Part shown: piece after piece, positions 1-12,779 of the stretch
Layout of the letters: every line of letters starts with the position of its first letter
How positions within the stretch are numbered: position 1 is the first letter of the stretch
NCBI GenBank assembly: GCA_015227615.1
Contig: JAALGZ010000057.1
Span: 1 to 64,000 of the forward strand
Direction: 5' to 3'
DNA from: Labyrinthula sp. Ha
Lineage: Eukaryota > Sar > Bigyra > Labyrinthulida > Labyrinthulaceae
DNA: 64,000 bases
Translations under genes and position numbers: made by a program
Notes under the pieces: generated by a model
What the model was told of the DNA's origin: nothing
The model's database searches: none
Seen by the model: the letters and a program-made list of their open reading frames with translations, nothing else

Positions 1-183
1 ACACTCATTAAGCTTTCTCAGGTCAACCACCATCCTAAATCATCCAGATGCTTTTAGGACCATGAAGGCAGCGCTGCTCCATATAGAACAAGGATCTTTT
101 TCAATAATTATTTTCTTTTCTAATAACTGTAGCTTCTTTCTCAATGTCTCTTTCTTTTCCGCCGATATCAATCGTGGTGCAGC

Positions 184-1902
184 TCAAACAGGAGACATTC
201 CTGGCTTCATTGTCATCTTCATATCGTTGAGTGTACTCATTTGTGCTTTGCAAATCTTATCCCCAAAGGCTTCTCTGTGCTTCTGTAAAATATTCCAATA
301 TTCGTCAACTTTTTTGCGGTCTAGACCTTCAACGGAAGAAATAGCCATTCCCAACTTCTCATTCATTCTTTCTTCTTCGTTACTGTCCTTCTGCTCCAGG
401 TTTTCTCCTATCCCTACTTCCAACTCAGTATCATAAAAGATAGTCTTGTAGTCATCCATTTTTTCACTCAATGACCCGTTGTTATTCTCCTCAAGTAATA
501 GCTTTGTAGCCTCTTTGGCCTTCCATGCATAATCCGTATAACCAGGATCACTGTGTCCAAGGAATCCATCCATCCTACTAACTTCTTCTCTTTGCTGTAC
601 CCATGGTATCTCCAACTTCAGATTTTTTGCTTGTTCAATAGCTGGGGGTATTCCTTTCCGTCTCTTCAGGAGTAGACCTTTCAGTCAAAACTATATTTAC
701 ATCTCCAAAAACCGTATCATGGACCTTTTTTTCTGTTTCTTGCAGTAATGCACCTTCGGTTTTAATAGAAGATGCATTCTTTATGGAGAAATCTCGAATA
801 AGGTGACCAACTTCTCCGCACCCAAAGCACTTTCTTGTTTCATTTCCTGGTTTTCCAATCACTACTGCTCGCCCAATTTACCCAGCCACTTTGCTTAAAG
901 AATTTGGAACCACCGCAGGTACTTGCTTTCGTTGTAAACCTCCAGCTGGAAGATGGGATATATTTCGTTGGAACATTCCTCGGGGAAAGGTTGTACCAGT
1001 GAGCGTAAAGTGCATGTTGGCGTATTTATCTTCAGCCAAGAGGGCAGATTTATTTTTCTTCCAAATGGCCCATTCCTTTTTATCCTGTGTCAACTCCGGG
1101 GTTCCCAAAAGGAAATGTCGTGGAAGATGCGAGATAACCACTCTAAAAAAATTCTTTTCCGTTTCTTCTGAAATAATCAAACCCTGAACAAGTTCTGAAA
1201 CAACTCTGATGTAATTCCTCATAGAGGTGAGTATACTTCCCTCATTTCTCTATTTGAGTTTTGTTCTGGCCGTATAAAGTAATCTAGCCTTGCGATTGGA
1301 TTGATCTTCCTGCTGAATTTCATAGAGTTTCTCCAAAATAGACTCTCTCTCTCATTGGTATCTATACCTTCCTGGAGTTTTAAGTCTGCTAGGACTTCAA
1401 TGCTTATACATCGCTGTAGATATGCCTCAGGTTTGTTTATTCTTTCCCTCACTAATTCTTCATAGACTTGAAAGGGCAATAAGAATTTAGAAACAGCTGT
1501 TGGATTCAAACTCTCGAGGACTGGATACCCTTTCAACTTCAGTTCCGGTTCCAGAAGACGTCCAGGTTCCCTTGAACCCACTGGAGGAATCTTTTCTGTT
1601 ATTGATCCTCCCTCCGCCGATCGCACTTGGCCTTGAGCTCCTCCTTGAGCCACTGCTGGAGTCACAGCTTCCTGGATCTGATCACGCATCCTCTGCATGA
1701 GTTGTTCTCCCATCGCTGCCAAGCCGTCGGTCATCTGAGTCCCTAACCTTTGGATCTCCCCTTGCATCTCGCTTCTTACCTCTTGTCTCATTCTCCTAAA
1801 GCTCCTTTCAATCGATTGACGAACACTAGGAGATATCCCCGGTGCTTCTTGTTCGCCCATATCGCTATGATCTTGTGCGCTCATGTTTATTATTGTCGAC
1901 AA
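184..1902 (-). other. C1 Gag / nucleocapsid-like / pre-RT region
   Basis: On the minus strand the protein begins MSAQDHSDMGEQ just downstream of the LTR. Near its N-terminus it has a charged, probably coiled-coil stretch rich in Arg, Glu, Gln and Met (about 1,640-1,830). A zinc-knuckle-like segment containing CFGCGEVGH lies near 810-830, followed by an acidic linker leading to the RT region. No aspartic protease motif is visible between the knuckle and RT, which matches C2. This would be the structural protein of the element. The assignment rests on position next to the 5' LTR, the knuckle-like segment and near-identity with C2; Gag proteins diverge too fast for me to place it in a named family. 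It is a fossil with a few breaks. Confidence 0.7.
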
Positions 1903-1903
1903 T
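1892..1903. other. Palindrome at the primer-binding-site position of C1
   Basis: ATTGTCGACAAT is a perfect 12-bp palindrome straddling the inner edge of the 5' LTR, where retrotransposons usually have a tRNA-complementary primer site. No TGG-initial tRNA 3'-end match is evident. In C2 the same place reads ATTGCCAACAAT on the plus strand, keeping only the outer arms. Elements A and B have different palindromes at the same place. Confidence 0.6.
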
Positions 1904-2294
1904 GTGACACCCTAGGAAATATGTACTGCTAGGGGCTTAATAACGTTGAACCGATTCCGCTCAAGATCTATTGCTTTAAAGCCTTTTCGTTAATATTATT
2001 TTCTTGAATTAGTTATTCTTCAAAGCTTAAAACCCGTTCTTACTATATTCTTCTCTGCCTATTCCTGAAAATACATTTACTTTAATTTCCTACAATACCA
2101 CGTCCCTCGTTCATCCAACCCGTCCCTAACTTTGTCTTACTTTTTTAGGACTTTCTAGTTCTTCTTTTTCCGAGTGTTCTTCTAATAACATTTTCAACCG
2201 CCCAGCAACCCGCCCAGCAGGTTCAGGTTCAACGGATAGCTCATGGTCTAGTTCAACAGGACTTCCTTTAAGCTGTCGTGGCACCTATGCCACA
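1903..2294 (-). repeat. C1 5' LTR (392 bp)
   Basis: It runs from TGTGACACCC to TGCCACA on the plus strand and is exactly as long as the two C2 LTRs. It differs from the C2 5' LTR (62,652-63,043) at about 7 of 392 positions. ATAT follows at 2,295-2,298. Confidence 0.92.
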
Positions 2295-2298
2295 ATAT

Positions 2299-5200
2299 CC
2301 TAGAGGTATTCGAATTGCTTTGATTCAATATGCGAAACTTAATTTTTTATATGAATCAGGAATAAATGGTTTTTGATAGAATTAGTTTGAATCAAGTAAT
2401 TCAGTTTTCTACTTTGTTGTTCGAAGGGTATATTCAATTAAGAAACATTCAGCTCTACAAGTTCGCCTTACGTGGCGAAACAAACTGCGCATTGTATCTT
2501 AATGACGTTGTAGTTTTCCAAGTGAGCAAAACTTCTAACTCATATCATGTTATTAGCTAGGAAAGCAAAGAATCTAACTTTTTTTTACCAATACGGATTG
2601 AATGTTTGAACCAAAAGCTAAAAAATATTTACCTGTATTGGCTTAAGAATGGGACGTTTGCCCCAGTTGATCCTAACTTTCTTTATTTCTCTAAAAGCAC
2701 GAAAAATACAGACATAATATCTTATTCAATTGTTCCATCTAATAAATCTCTTGTTTACCCGATGCAGACTGGAGTTGTTGCTGGTGAGTACTACAATATT
2801 AACATCATACCACGAGACCAGTTCCTAAACAACTTGGATCTTGGTTACTTTACTATTAGTTTCTTAAAACCTGGTGCTCGAGGCATGGCTTTGCTCTCTC
2901 GATACGAAGTGTGGATTATTAATAAGAAAACAACTAAGCAGTATCTTGCTATTTAAGAAATATCTGGAGACTTGTCGTCAAATAAGCTGAGATTACTCGG
3001 GTACTTTAGACCAACTATATCTGGAAATTATGAAGTCTTAGTATATTTTGATGGCGAATTTCTGTCAGGGTTTTCTTTTCAATGTAGTGCTGCTTCGGAA
3101 TATATGCAGCATACACAAGTGACTTCTTTGTACTCATCACTACCCAAGATTGTAGGTCGAAGTTATAGGTTTCAGATGGTCTTGCGAGATCAATATAATA
3201 ATACTATCCATAGGAACTCAATACTTGATCTTTCTATGCAATTCTTTGGAAGAAGAGGTAGAAATGACCACACTTTTTATGGATTTAACAGCACAAGTTG
3301 GATCTATTCTGCTTATTATGTACAAACACAAGTTGGAAACTGGAGTCTTCAGATTTACAAAAGTTGTGATCAGGATCCTATGTGTATACTGCTATACAAG
3401 AATGACATTTTTTTTATTCATGCCATTTCTGGTTTACCATATTCTTATACTAATTCTTCAAAATCGGATATTGTCCAAGTAGGGTCGAGGTATTCATTTG
3501 CTATATACCTTCATGATGATTTTGGAAACCCTGTATGGGAACCTGATCGAGGGCTTAATTTCTCGATTGTCTTTGATAAGAAGGCTGTATTACCTGGATC
3601 AGAATGTGGCTACCATTCAAGTAACATTCTTACATGCAGCTTTATACCTATTATTGTTGGAAATGAGAGGCTACGGTTTAAAATTATTCCGTCAAATGTG
3701 AGCGCTGTGGATTTTGAAAAGGTTTCGGTTGACTACATGATCAACAGGACTGTTTACGAAATAGGATTAGTTGATTCTGCAAGAAGTATGAACGAGAGTC
3801 ATGTCAAATACTATCCTCTCAACACAACAGCTGGTGAAAAAGGCAACTTGAATTTTGTTTCTAGAGATATGTTTGGTAACCTAAATGTACATCATAAGTC
3901 TACAACTACCCCGTTCAACGTTTGGGTTGTTCATGTTAAAACTCTAGAGAGAACAGAATATTCATCTATCTTTAATACAAACTCAGGTTTGCACAAGATT
4001 GAGTTTGTCTTGAATATTACTGGGATGTATACAATAGATGCTGGATTTGCTGAAGGGAGCTTTACTAAGGAGATATTTCTTTCTCGATTTGCTCCATCTA
4101 TGTCGCAATTGCTCCCACATAACACTGCATTCACAGCATATGAGAGTTATGAGGTCAAAGCTCGCTTAAAAATAACTTTAGTAACAACTTAACTTAAACA
4201 AATGAAAAATAATTCAATGTAAATTTACTCGAGGAAGTACTGAATTAAATATCAAAGTAACTTATTTTCCAGGAATTGCGACATTCAATACTTTGATCAA
4301 TGAAAGTATCAATTGGGGTAATTTTTGAAGTTTTCAATTGTCAATGTTCTGCCTAGAAAAATCACTGAAGCTAGGTACATAAATCAAGAGGAGATGCTAA
4401 TTAGAACATTTTCGTTTTACTTTGGAAAGAATCCTTGCTTTCAGAACCAAGAATGGATAATTTTCTCAATAGAGTATGAGATTTACTCAAATGATGAACC
4501 GGATTAGTTAGTATACAAGGCAGAAGATGCTTCATTTTCTTTTTTCTGTGATATAAATAAAGTATTTTTTAACTATATTTCTAACACAGATCCAGTTGTT
4601 TATCTAAGAAAAGGGAGGATACCTCTTACAAATACTTCTTTTAGCAGACATAGTGTTATGATCAATGGAACTGTGTTAAGCCCAAGTTGCTCTCTTATCT
4701 TCAAATAAATTCAAGTATCCGTATTGTAGACCTAAAGAAACTCTTTGAACCACTTGCAGTAGTTTATCCTTCTGTTAATCAAGCTTAAACTTCAAGACAC
4801 AAACTGAATTGATATTCCCTATCTAACACCACAATCATTGACACAAGTATTATGCTATTCATTAAGATAGAACCCAAAGATGAGTTTGGAAATTCAGAAC
4901 TTGACTCATATAATTCTTTTCTAGTTCAAATTCAGGCGATTAAAATTTATTCTGAGAATTGTATAGCTAAATATATACCTATCTTTGATGAAACAACTGA
5001 GATTGTGATCATCTCACCAAAAACAAATCATATAATAGATTTTGTTGTGGAAATTATGATTGAAACTACACCGTGTTCATTTGCGAATTTTTAAGGTTCC
5101 TATATAGCACTAGTAGGGCAAATAATTTATATTGCTATTTAGTTTTCTATAACTGTTATTATTCTATTACAAGCAATTTGGAACAGTTTGAAGATTCATT

Positions 5201-6650
5201 TTTAATTACTGATGATGATGGAACAACAGTCTCAGAAGAAAATATAAAGGTTTTGTACAATGTAAACCAATCCAACCAGATTTTTGTTGCTAAAAGTAAA
5301 GTTAGGTAATTTGCAATTAGATATCTCCTACAAAACTGTGGTGAATAAATATATATATATATTCCATTAAATGGACGTGTATTATTTGAGAAAATAACTT
5401 GTTCTGAAGTTAATATCAGTAAGCTTTGTAATTGACCACATCCAGAGAGCTATTTACTTCTCTATGCAAATTCTCCTTGCAAAATAATGATGAAAGGTAA
5501 GATTGTTCTCCTTGGCAATGGTTCTGGTCCTGAGATTTACCAAAATGATCAATTTAAAAAACCTATAGAAATCCTCGGTAAAATCTACTTTAAGCCCTTT
5601 ATACTGATTATTTTTCTCTCATGCGAAGGAATGTTGAGTTGTAGCCAAAGTTGGCCTCTTCTGTTGATAGAACTGTAAATCGATTTTTATTCAACATTAC
5701 TACAGAGCATAAAGTTATTCTTGGGAGACCTTTGGTGGTAATGTAGGAATATCAAACAACATTCAGTAGATTTGAGGAACTCTGTAATAATTTGGATAGT
5801 TTTAAGTTGTGTCTCTTGGAGGATAACAAAGTTCAAAAAAGACTCTTAAATGAAAATAATCTGCTCAGAAACTTTAAAAAACCTCGTATTGAAAGTACAG
5901 CTATCTATACTGCCGCGAGGATGCTGTAAAACGTTTTGGAACTTATCAATTTTACTCCAGTTGCACAAAAGTTACCTTTTCAAACTTTATCCATAATGCA
6001 AAGTGGATTTTTACCATGAAAAACTGGGAATTATAGCATTGAGGTTCGAGTAGAAAAACACCAGATTTTGTTGTAAGATTTGATCATCATTGTTCGGTGT
6101 CACTTAAACTCGAAGAATTTTACTTATTAAATGATAAACTTATGCAGAGTTTCAGAATTAATTCAACTGAAACTTATTTGGTACAAAACGTAATGGAGAA
6201 GATTCTCTTGAGCTTTCAGTGCAAAGAAAAATACCATCTGGTTAAGTTGTCCATAAGCAAAGTTTCTATATATCTTAGACCTGAAGAAAAGGTTCTTGAT
6301 TTCTAGATTGGAATAGAAAGAATTACTTCATATAAATCAATTCTAGTAAACAAGGATAGTAAACAGTTTGTTGATCTAGGAGAAAAAGTTAAAGTTGGAT
6401 ATGAGATTGTCTATATAGGAAACTAAAAAATATTATGTCAACATAACTTTATTCAGATAATAAGTTGGTGGAAAGGTAGATAATATTTCAATACATCAGA
6501 GATAAGAATTGAATTCTAAAATGCTCTACTTTCAGGAATAACAAATGAGTGGGTCACCATTTGTGATATAACCTAAACTGAACAAGTAGCAAAACCACTT
6601 CAACATATCAAGAGAGTTTAATATTGATAATATTCTTTCTTTTTTGCAGG
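2299..6650 (+). pseudogene. Decayed host gene: PA14 domain followed by filamin-type repeats (copy 1)
   Basis: One plus-strand frame from 2,366 to 4,192 is interrupted by in-frame TAG (2,558-2,560) and TAA (2,954-2,956). The first part (about 2,400-2,700) resembles a PA14 domain: EGYIQLRNIQLYKFALRGE, LYLNDVVVF, PIRIE and IYLYWLKNGT follow the usual PA14 order. Filamin/ABP280-like beta-sandwich repeats follow, seen in motifs such as LRDQYNN, LHDDFGNP and SRDMFGN. Beyond 4,200 the coding signal continues in short shifted pieces (for example KIEPKDEFGNSE near 4,870) to about 6,300. The protein was probably a large extracellular or surface protein. Copy 2 starts at 63,048 and reads TAC where this copy has TAG, but shares the TAA. 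A Cys-rich segment upstream of C2 (53,950-55,714) is probably the 5' half of the same gene. It is clearly dead here. Tiny introns were considered for the two stops, but neither is bounded by a suitable 28-29 nt GT-AG stretch. Confidence 0.75.
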
Positions 6651-6845
6651 TCATTAATAAACTTAATTGTTCATCTTGTCTGATACTAGATTAACATATG
6701 AATAAATGCTACACAGCCTCAGTCAAGTTTTTTATTTGAAAGGCTCAAACTAAAAGAAGATTAAAAAATATACATATTCCATCAATGATACGTTTCTTTG
6801 CAGCTGATGAGATCTTATTCATAAAATTAAGGAAAACCCTTTCAA
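6651..6845. other. AT-rich spacer, nothing recognised
   Basis: This short stretch lies between the last filamin-like fragment and the left edge of duplication unit U1. I see no open frame or repeat worth naming. Confidence 0.4.
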
Positions 6846-7639
6846 AGGAAATAACTCTGTTAAACTTTAATCCTTCAGTTTCGCGTACCGGCTGTTATAA
6901 TGGAACATCACGGTACTTCACTTCCAAATACTAATTCCCATAATTTTCAGGGAGAAAAGCATACAAGTTGAATTTCTTGTCGCATTAAAAATATCGATAG
7001 TTAACTGTAGATTTCCAACAACTCTCCTTACCGTTAATATCACAAGGCACCATACAGGACTTAACGTTTAGCGACATATCCGTAAAAATGCCGAAGTTTT
7101 CGGTAAGCATAATAAGTAACGGTACGTACTGTTTTTTTTGGGAAATTCAACAAACACCAAAATTTCTCTTCCTGCTAAAGGTCAAAACCAAACAAGTAAA
7201 AAAAATCCTTATATGAACATAAAAGGTGATACCGATAGAAATAGAATTGACTTTCATGAGTGAACAAAGAATAATTTGTTCGCTGAATGCTCAAAACTAG
7301 TTGTCTTCTACTTGATGGAGTTTTTACGAGGCTGATCTGTCTAAGATACGTTTTGTTTGTTAGGAGAAGTACTAAGGTTAGGCCAAAGAAAAGAACTTGT
7401 CATGTGCAATAAAGTGGTATTAGAGTAATGGTTATTAAACATAATTTTAGATTTTTCCATGTTAAACTTTCTATACGGAGTATAATTATTCTTAGTTTTC
7501 ACTGGAGAACAAGTAAAAAATATGAAAAAATAAATTTCAATTGCTAAAAAAAGGAAAAAATGGGATAAAAGAATAAATAATCTTAAGAACCCGAGATTAA
7601 AAAATTCTTATATTGTCATAAACTCCCTCACGTTCATTC

Positions 7640-8343
7640 TCCTCATAAAAGTTTGATTCGTCATATTTTCCTTACCTCGAAGTTTAAATCGACCGAGAAG
7701 AATACTCTTTCCAATATGAGGCTGACTTTTTGAATAGCTAAGAGTTTCCTAGAGACGCTTTCAAGAGTTGGAGATATCGGTTTCATATTCTTCACTCTGC
7801 AAGATTGTCGGTATTTCCTGCAAAGGCGTCATGATTCAATTAGCGCAATAACTCTCCACGGATTGGCTTAATATTAATTGCTGCTATTAAACTGTTTATA
7901 CCTTTAAGCAAAAATCTAATCCCCAACTTGGTTTTCTTCAATATATTAGTCACTAGAGTATCACCTTCTAAACAAATGAAACTATCTATTTCTAGGGCCA
8001 CCTTTTGAATAACATCGTTTAACTCATCACTCTCTTGGTAATCACAAATATCTCACCACTAATCTAAGAGGAAATGTATCTTGAAAATCCATGCCTGTTT
8101 GATTACTGACCCGGACTTAGGAAAGTAATTTACTGCCACGTTGACAACTCCAGTGCTTATTTTGAGCATGAAGTCCGAATATTGTTGTCCATGCTCATTC
8201 ATGTCTTCAGATCTCCCAGATTTCTCGACAAAATGTCGCATAATTTTTTTATATTTTAAATGTTTTCCCTCTTGTTATTTATCATCAACACTCAACCAGA
8301 TATAGGTACACAAATCTTCGAAGAACATAGTTTTGTCAGCCAT
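7640..8343 (-). pseudogene. Decayed host gene of unknown family (copy 1)
   Basis: A single minus-strand frame can be followed from a possible start at 8,343 (MADKTMFFEDLCTY) down to about 7,640 through several in-frame stops. Recognisable stretches are MRHFVEKSGRSEDMNEHGQQ, NYFPKSGSVIKQAWIF, YQESDELND and INSLIAAINIKPIRGELLR. I do not recognise the family. The copy in U2 (27,640-28,340) keeps the same protein with different lesions: the stop after GELLR here is Tyr there, while Gln-Lys after DVI here is a stop there. The gene was therefore probably still readable, or less damaged, when the unit duplicated. No membrane segment or signal peptide is obvious. Confidence 0.55.
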
Positions 8344-11300
8344 GGCAAGTCATCAAGCATTGATACGATCAGTCTATATCGAACAAAGACATTGTTTTCA
8401 ATGTAACTGCTTTATAGTCTTCAGCAAAACGTTGGTAGATGTATTTAATGTCAAATGTAGTTAGATATTTATCACTTTCTAATAAATTGATGTAAATATG
8501 TTCAAAGGATCTTTCCCGTTGAATAAAACATATGAACATATATTATTGTGAGTCACACCGAGTCTCACCAGCTAAAGGAAAAGGAGTGACGACCCTCTTC
8601 GGAATATTTTTAAGTCATTATTGATTTTTGCTTTCTTGGGTTCAGGAAAATGCAATTTTGAGAATACATTAATTGAAGAAAACATCAAAATAAAAAAGTG
8701 AGAACATTTTTACCAGGCAAAATCAATATTACCAAAAAAAAGCGGACGGAAAAATATCCTTGTCTGCTAAAATGATATTAGTTACGTATAATGAACCAAA
8801 GCTAAACATACTTAACTCTTCCAAAGAAAATATTATTCTTAACCTGAAATAAGGGGAAAACAGCTATAATACAACTTTTTCAAGATAAAAATATATTCCT
8901 TCTTCAATGAAAAAGCATCTTGTATATGTCAATTTATGTATTTTTTAAACACTTGATCAAGCGTAAAAAAAGCATTTATTTATATATGGAAATAAACATT
9001 TATATAACAGAGTTTGTATAATTAAGGCTAGGAAAAGCCATAGTCTTAACCCTTCTCTTTTCTAAAATCCTGGAAATTCTTCTTATATAAAGGTAGTATC
9101 CACATTTCTTAGTTGATTCATTGAAATCTTAGTTTTGAATGTTCTGTAGTTGATTCTGAAACCAAGTTATATTAAGCCAAATAACTGTGTCTGAGATTAA
9201 TAGGGGCGCTTTTTAATTTTTCTGGAACTAAGCTCAGAGAATTAAAAAATTCTATATATCTTTAGGTGAAAACTATCATTAAGAGGGTTTCGTTACTAGA
9301 TATCATCTATTTTAAAAAAATTGAAATTTAAGGTTAACCTTTTTCAGAGTTTCTGAGATCTAGGAAATGGGATACATTGCTAGAAAGTCCATACAGAATA
9401 CTCTGATTTTGAAGATTTTTTTTCTAAACCTAAATTTACCTGTTTTTTTAGCTGCTCAAATCTGCTTAATCTCTAGACAATTATTTCTTGAAGTATTGCA
9501 CGGATTTAAGTTTCAAAAAATAACATTTTCTCCGAATATTTACTTTTCTTAGAAAATACATTAAAAATTTCCTAAAAAATAGTATTAAATATTACAAATC
9601 TTGTTTTTTCGAAGTTATGGGTAGCCTAGTTTCCAAAATCTAGGGGATTCTAGCAAAACTGAATGATTTCGTATTTTCAGATGTGCAGATTTTCAACATT
9701 TGACTTTTTGAGTTAAGCTTAGCTCAATTATAGTTAACCAAAAAAAGAAGAACCTTGTGAAATAATTTGAAAAGTAAACAATGATTAACTCATATAGATT
9801 AGGAGAGAAGAGACCATCTATAGAGCTGTTCTTCGTGATGTTGCGCTTGAATGTATAATTTTATAGAGATTTGTAAACTTAGTGAAAAGAACCTTTAAAA
9901 TTAGCCTTTCTTAGGATTTGAAGTGGATACTCTTATCAAATACATTGACAAAGCATATAGTTATTTTTTTCTATGTGAAACACATTGTGGGTGCTAATAT
10001 TGTATTTGAGGAAAATTTCTTGACAAGAACTAAGAAATAATAAATGTGCTATTTCCAATAAACATAGTTTTTAAAACATAATATATATTAAACCCGTAAA
10101 TTCATATGCGAGAGAGAATTAAGTTTAGTTTTTAATATGTTTTGAGCTTTGTAGAAGAACTGAAAAGTTATTATTGATTATATGGCCAATATATTGCATT
10201 TTGGAAAAACGTTGATAGAACTTTCACTACCCCATAATAACAAAGCCATGAAGTCCCATTACTGGATATAGGGAATAATGTTAATATACCAACTGTATCT
10301 GAAAGTTCAAAGAGATGATGTATCCTTTTTTACTGGTTTCCTGTCGAGATAGAATGAATGAGCTACATTTGGTTGCAATTTGCGCCCTACTTAAAACTAA
10401 CTATGCCAAGCCGTATATTGTCTCTTATGGAATGGAGGCTTAGAAGAGCTCTAATAAAATAAGTTTTGTCTTAATCACTTTAAAATTATCTGAAAATAAT
10501 CCTTACAGTTACTTGAGGTTACACCCAAAATACAGATTAACCACAAGAGAATAGAATAGAAATGTATCTTTCGGTGTTCAATCGAAAAGAAACTAGATTC
10601 AACTATTATGTAAAATATATATGGAATAAGCCTCGTAGGCTAAAAAACACTTTAAAGCAGAGTTTAGTAAGATATAAAGGAAACAAGAGCTTCATTTGAA
10701 AATACCAGACGTTCATAAATACATAGGTGCAAACTTTAACCATAGCATAAGTTACTAAAAGTAAAGATAAGAACTGCAACATGTTAAAAAATGATTAAAG
10801 TACGTTTTTCTATTATTTTCTAAAATAAGAAAAGTAGTAGGTGATAAGAACACCTCACTGAATCTAATTTTAATACTCTTTGTTTTCTTTACGTTTTGTA
10901 TTATAAGCATGTAGACCCAAAGTTTAACTTAAGCAATCTAATATTCTATACAGTGAAAAACTAAGGTTTTAAATGCCTTTCAAGTAATATATGTTAGGGG
11001 TTTTCAAGAGAAATGCAGGCCGAGGTAGATATCGTTTTATGTTTTGCTTATTTAATATCATTTCCCTTGTGAGTAAATATTTGTTGTTTTGAAAAATTAA
11101 ACTCTAGATTAAGTCATTCATATGATTTCACTTAGGAGCTTCTAGAGCGAAACTTTTAAATATAGATTAAGCTCTAGAAGGAGTGAGTTTGGGGTCAACT
11201 TAGATACATTTCACTATCAGCATTAGCCAACAGTCCCACTGCTATGAAGTATTGTTATTATTTATTGCTGTTAACGGTTTCAAATGAGTTAAATGTGTTA

Positions 11301-12490
11301 GAAATGTACTCTGAGAAAAAAGGGATTTCCAATGAGGTTATAAAAATATTTTGACCAATAACGTTTGCTTTTCTCGACTTTTTACATTAACGAGCTGTAG
11401 TTTCAGTAATATGATTAACCCTAATGAAAATATTATTTGGTGTACATTATCTATCTGGGGCAATGGGAAGCAGAAGCGTGATGAGAACGTGTGAAGGCCT
11501 CTAGAACCCTGGGAAGCTAGAAAGTGTTAAGGTAGCGCGAACCAGGATGCGGAACGGGGAATCTTCTCGGGAAGTAAATCTCTACCGTTGCTCTTTATTT
11601 ACACTGGACAAAAACAAATTGCTACCAAACTTAAAATTCACCTTCATAGACGACTAATTACTCAATATTAAAGATATTTCGTCTCATTGGAGATATCCAA
11701 ACAGAGACCATATATTTAAATCAACATCAGTGTTTGTGTAGTTTAACTTGACTAAAACTGAACAGAAAATATGGCTAGATATTACGGGTATTATGTCTTG
11801 ATAAGATTGAACTACACATCTGTGGATAGAAAGCTAAAAGTTCCAATTCATAATATATAATCCTTAATATATGGTGTTTAAACTTTTTTCTTTTTGTTTC
11901 TTTTATTTCTTGATGGATATACCAAAAACAAAACTATTCTATCCCTGATTTCTAAGATTCTGTAAGATTTATCCACATCGTTATACCATTTATAATTCCA
12001 AAGTGAAATCTTCAATTTTAGATTCATTCCAGTTGAAAAACTGAGACAATATAAAGTTTTCGATTAATTTACTGATCCGTTATAAATATTACAACCAATA
12101 AAATAATGAACTGAATACAAAAATATCCAAATAAGAATTCTTTTTTTTTCATTTATCATAAGACTCTTAATATTATTAAACATAACTAAACTCATTTTTC
12201 AAGACACTTTAAATATTATTCTAAGATGAAATATTTCAATCTTAATAATCAAATAAAATAGAGCCTTACAAAATAAGAACAAAGTTTTATAAACTGTTTC
12301 TAAAATTCATGAATTCAAGTTGCAAAATATCAAAATTCATTAATATTCTTACACTTTCAGATGAAAATATTCTTATTCTAGCAGATTTAAAAACACAACA
12401 CAAATTCTTTTACTTAAGAACTCTATAATAAAGCAAAATTAAAGGTTGGTCTTAGATTCTTAGCTAGTTTTCAAATTGAAGGTAAAAGAT
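8344..12490. other. Long noncoding tract of U1
   Basis: About 4.1 kb of AT-rich DNA without a convincing gene on either strand. Its counterpart is 28,345-32,486. Blocks at about 8,590-9,030, 9,560-9,715, 10,700-10,985 and 11,130-12,130 are nearly identical between copies, while the stretches between differ much more. A GC-richer island lies at 11,456-11,600 and is listed separately. Confidence 0.6.
11456..11600. ncRNA. GC-rich island, candidate structured RNA (copy 1)
   Basis: In DNA that is otherwise strongly AT-rich, this stretch is about half G+C and contains short complementary words (for example CTCTAGAACCCTGGG and GGGAATCTTCTCGGG). It has no long open frame. Its twin is at about 31,447-31,591 with one difference seen, but the surrounding kilobase is equally conserved, so conservation alone proves nothing. 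A run GCGAACCAGGATGCGGAACG faintly recalls the symmetric-loop region of SRP RNA helix 8. The match is too weak for a call. Confidence 0.2.
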
Positions 12491-12524
12491 CACAGAAAAC
12501 ACGAACTCATTAATATTTTAAAAC

Positions 12525-12760
12525 TGTCCTCAAAGGACGTGATAGTCGTTCTAGCGATTATTCGTTGACATAGAAGTCGATACACACCTACGTATATACT
12601 TGCTATATTGGAGATGTGCACACCCCTGTGTGTACTACCTTGTAATATACTACTTATATCGGTTCTGTTATATTCTAACCGTTCATATCTGTCATATTTA
12701 ACCGTTAACACACAATATCTACGATTGAAGAAAGAGTCAAAAGATATACCAGGAAAGACA
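12525..12760 (+). repeat. Element A 5' LTR (236 bp)
   Basis: It begins TGTCCT and ends AAAGACA, so the termini TGTC/GACA are inverted. It has TATA-like stretches (GTATATACTTGC) that could drive transcription. It differs from the 3' LTR at three positions. Confidence 0.95.
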
Positions 12761-12772
12761 TTACTCGAGTAA
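12761..12772. other. Palindrome at the primer-binding-site position of A
   Basis: TTACTCGAGTAA is a perfect 12-bp palindrome immediately after the 5' LTR. A second small palindrome, CGTACG, follows at once (12,773-12,778), and the Gag ATG is at 12,780. No classical tRNA 3'-end complement is visible, and the palindrome does not recur in the LTR as a Tf1-type self-primer would require. Confidence 0.65.
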
Positions 12773-12779
12773 CGTACGG

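Larger units (their letters stand above)
1..2294 (-). mobile_element. LTR retrotransposon family C, copy C1 (partial, cut by window edge)
   Basis: Only the 5' third of this minus-strand element lies in the window: 5' LTR (1,903-2,294), Gag, a zinc-knuckle-like stretch and the start of the pre-RT region. The rest is beyond base 1. It is near-identical to the matching part of C2 at 60,750-63,043, with an almost constant offset. It is flanked on the right by ATAT, the same target repeat as C2, followed by the same host sequence, so C1 and C2 descend from one insertion copied by segmental duplication, not from two integrations. As a fossil it looks broken, with a few interruptions in the visible part. 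Family: Ty3/gypsy-like chromodomain element, inferred from C2. Confidence 0.9.

Noticed and set aside
2554-2960. Reassigned stop codons (TAA/TAG as Gln) to explain in-frame stops in the PA14/filamin sequence
   Set aside because: The Roco genes and the long retroelement frames use TAA/TAG as terminators and have none inside; copy 2 has TAC at the TAG site, which fits decay.
5349-5362. AT microsatellites here and near 43,680
   Set aside because: Short simple repeats with no associated feature.
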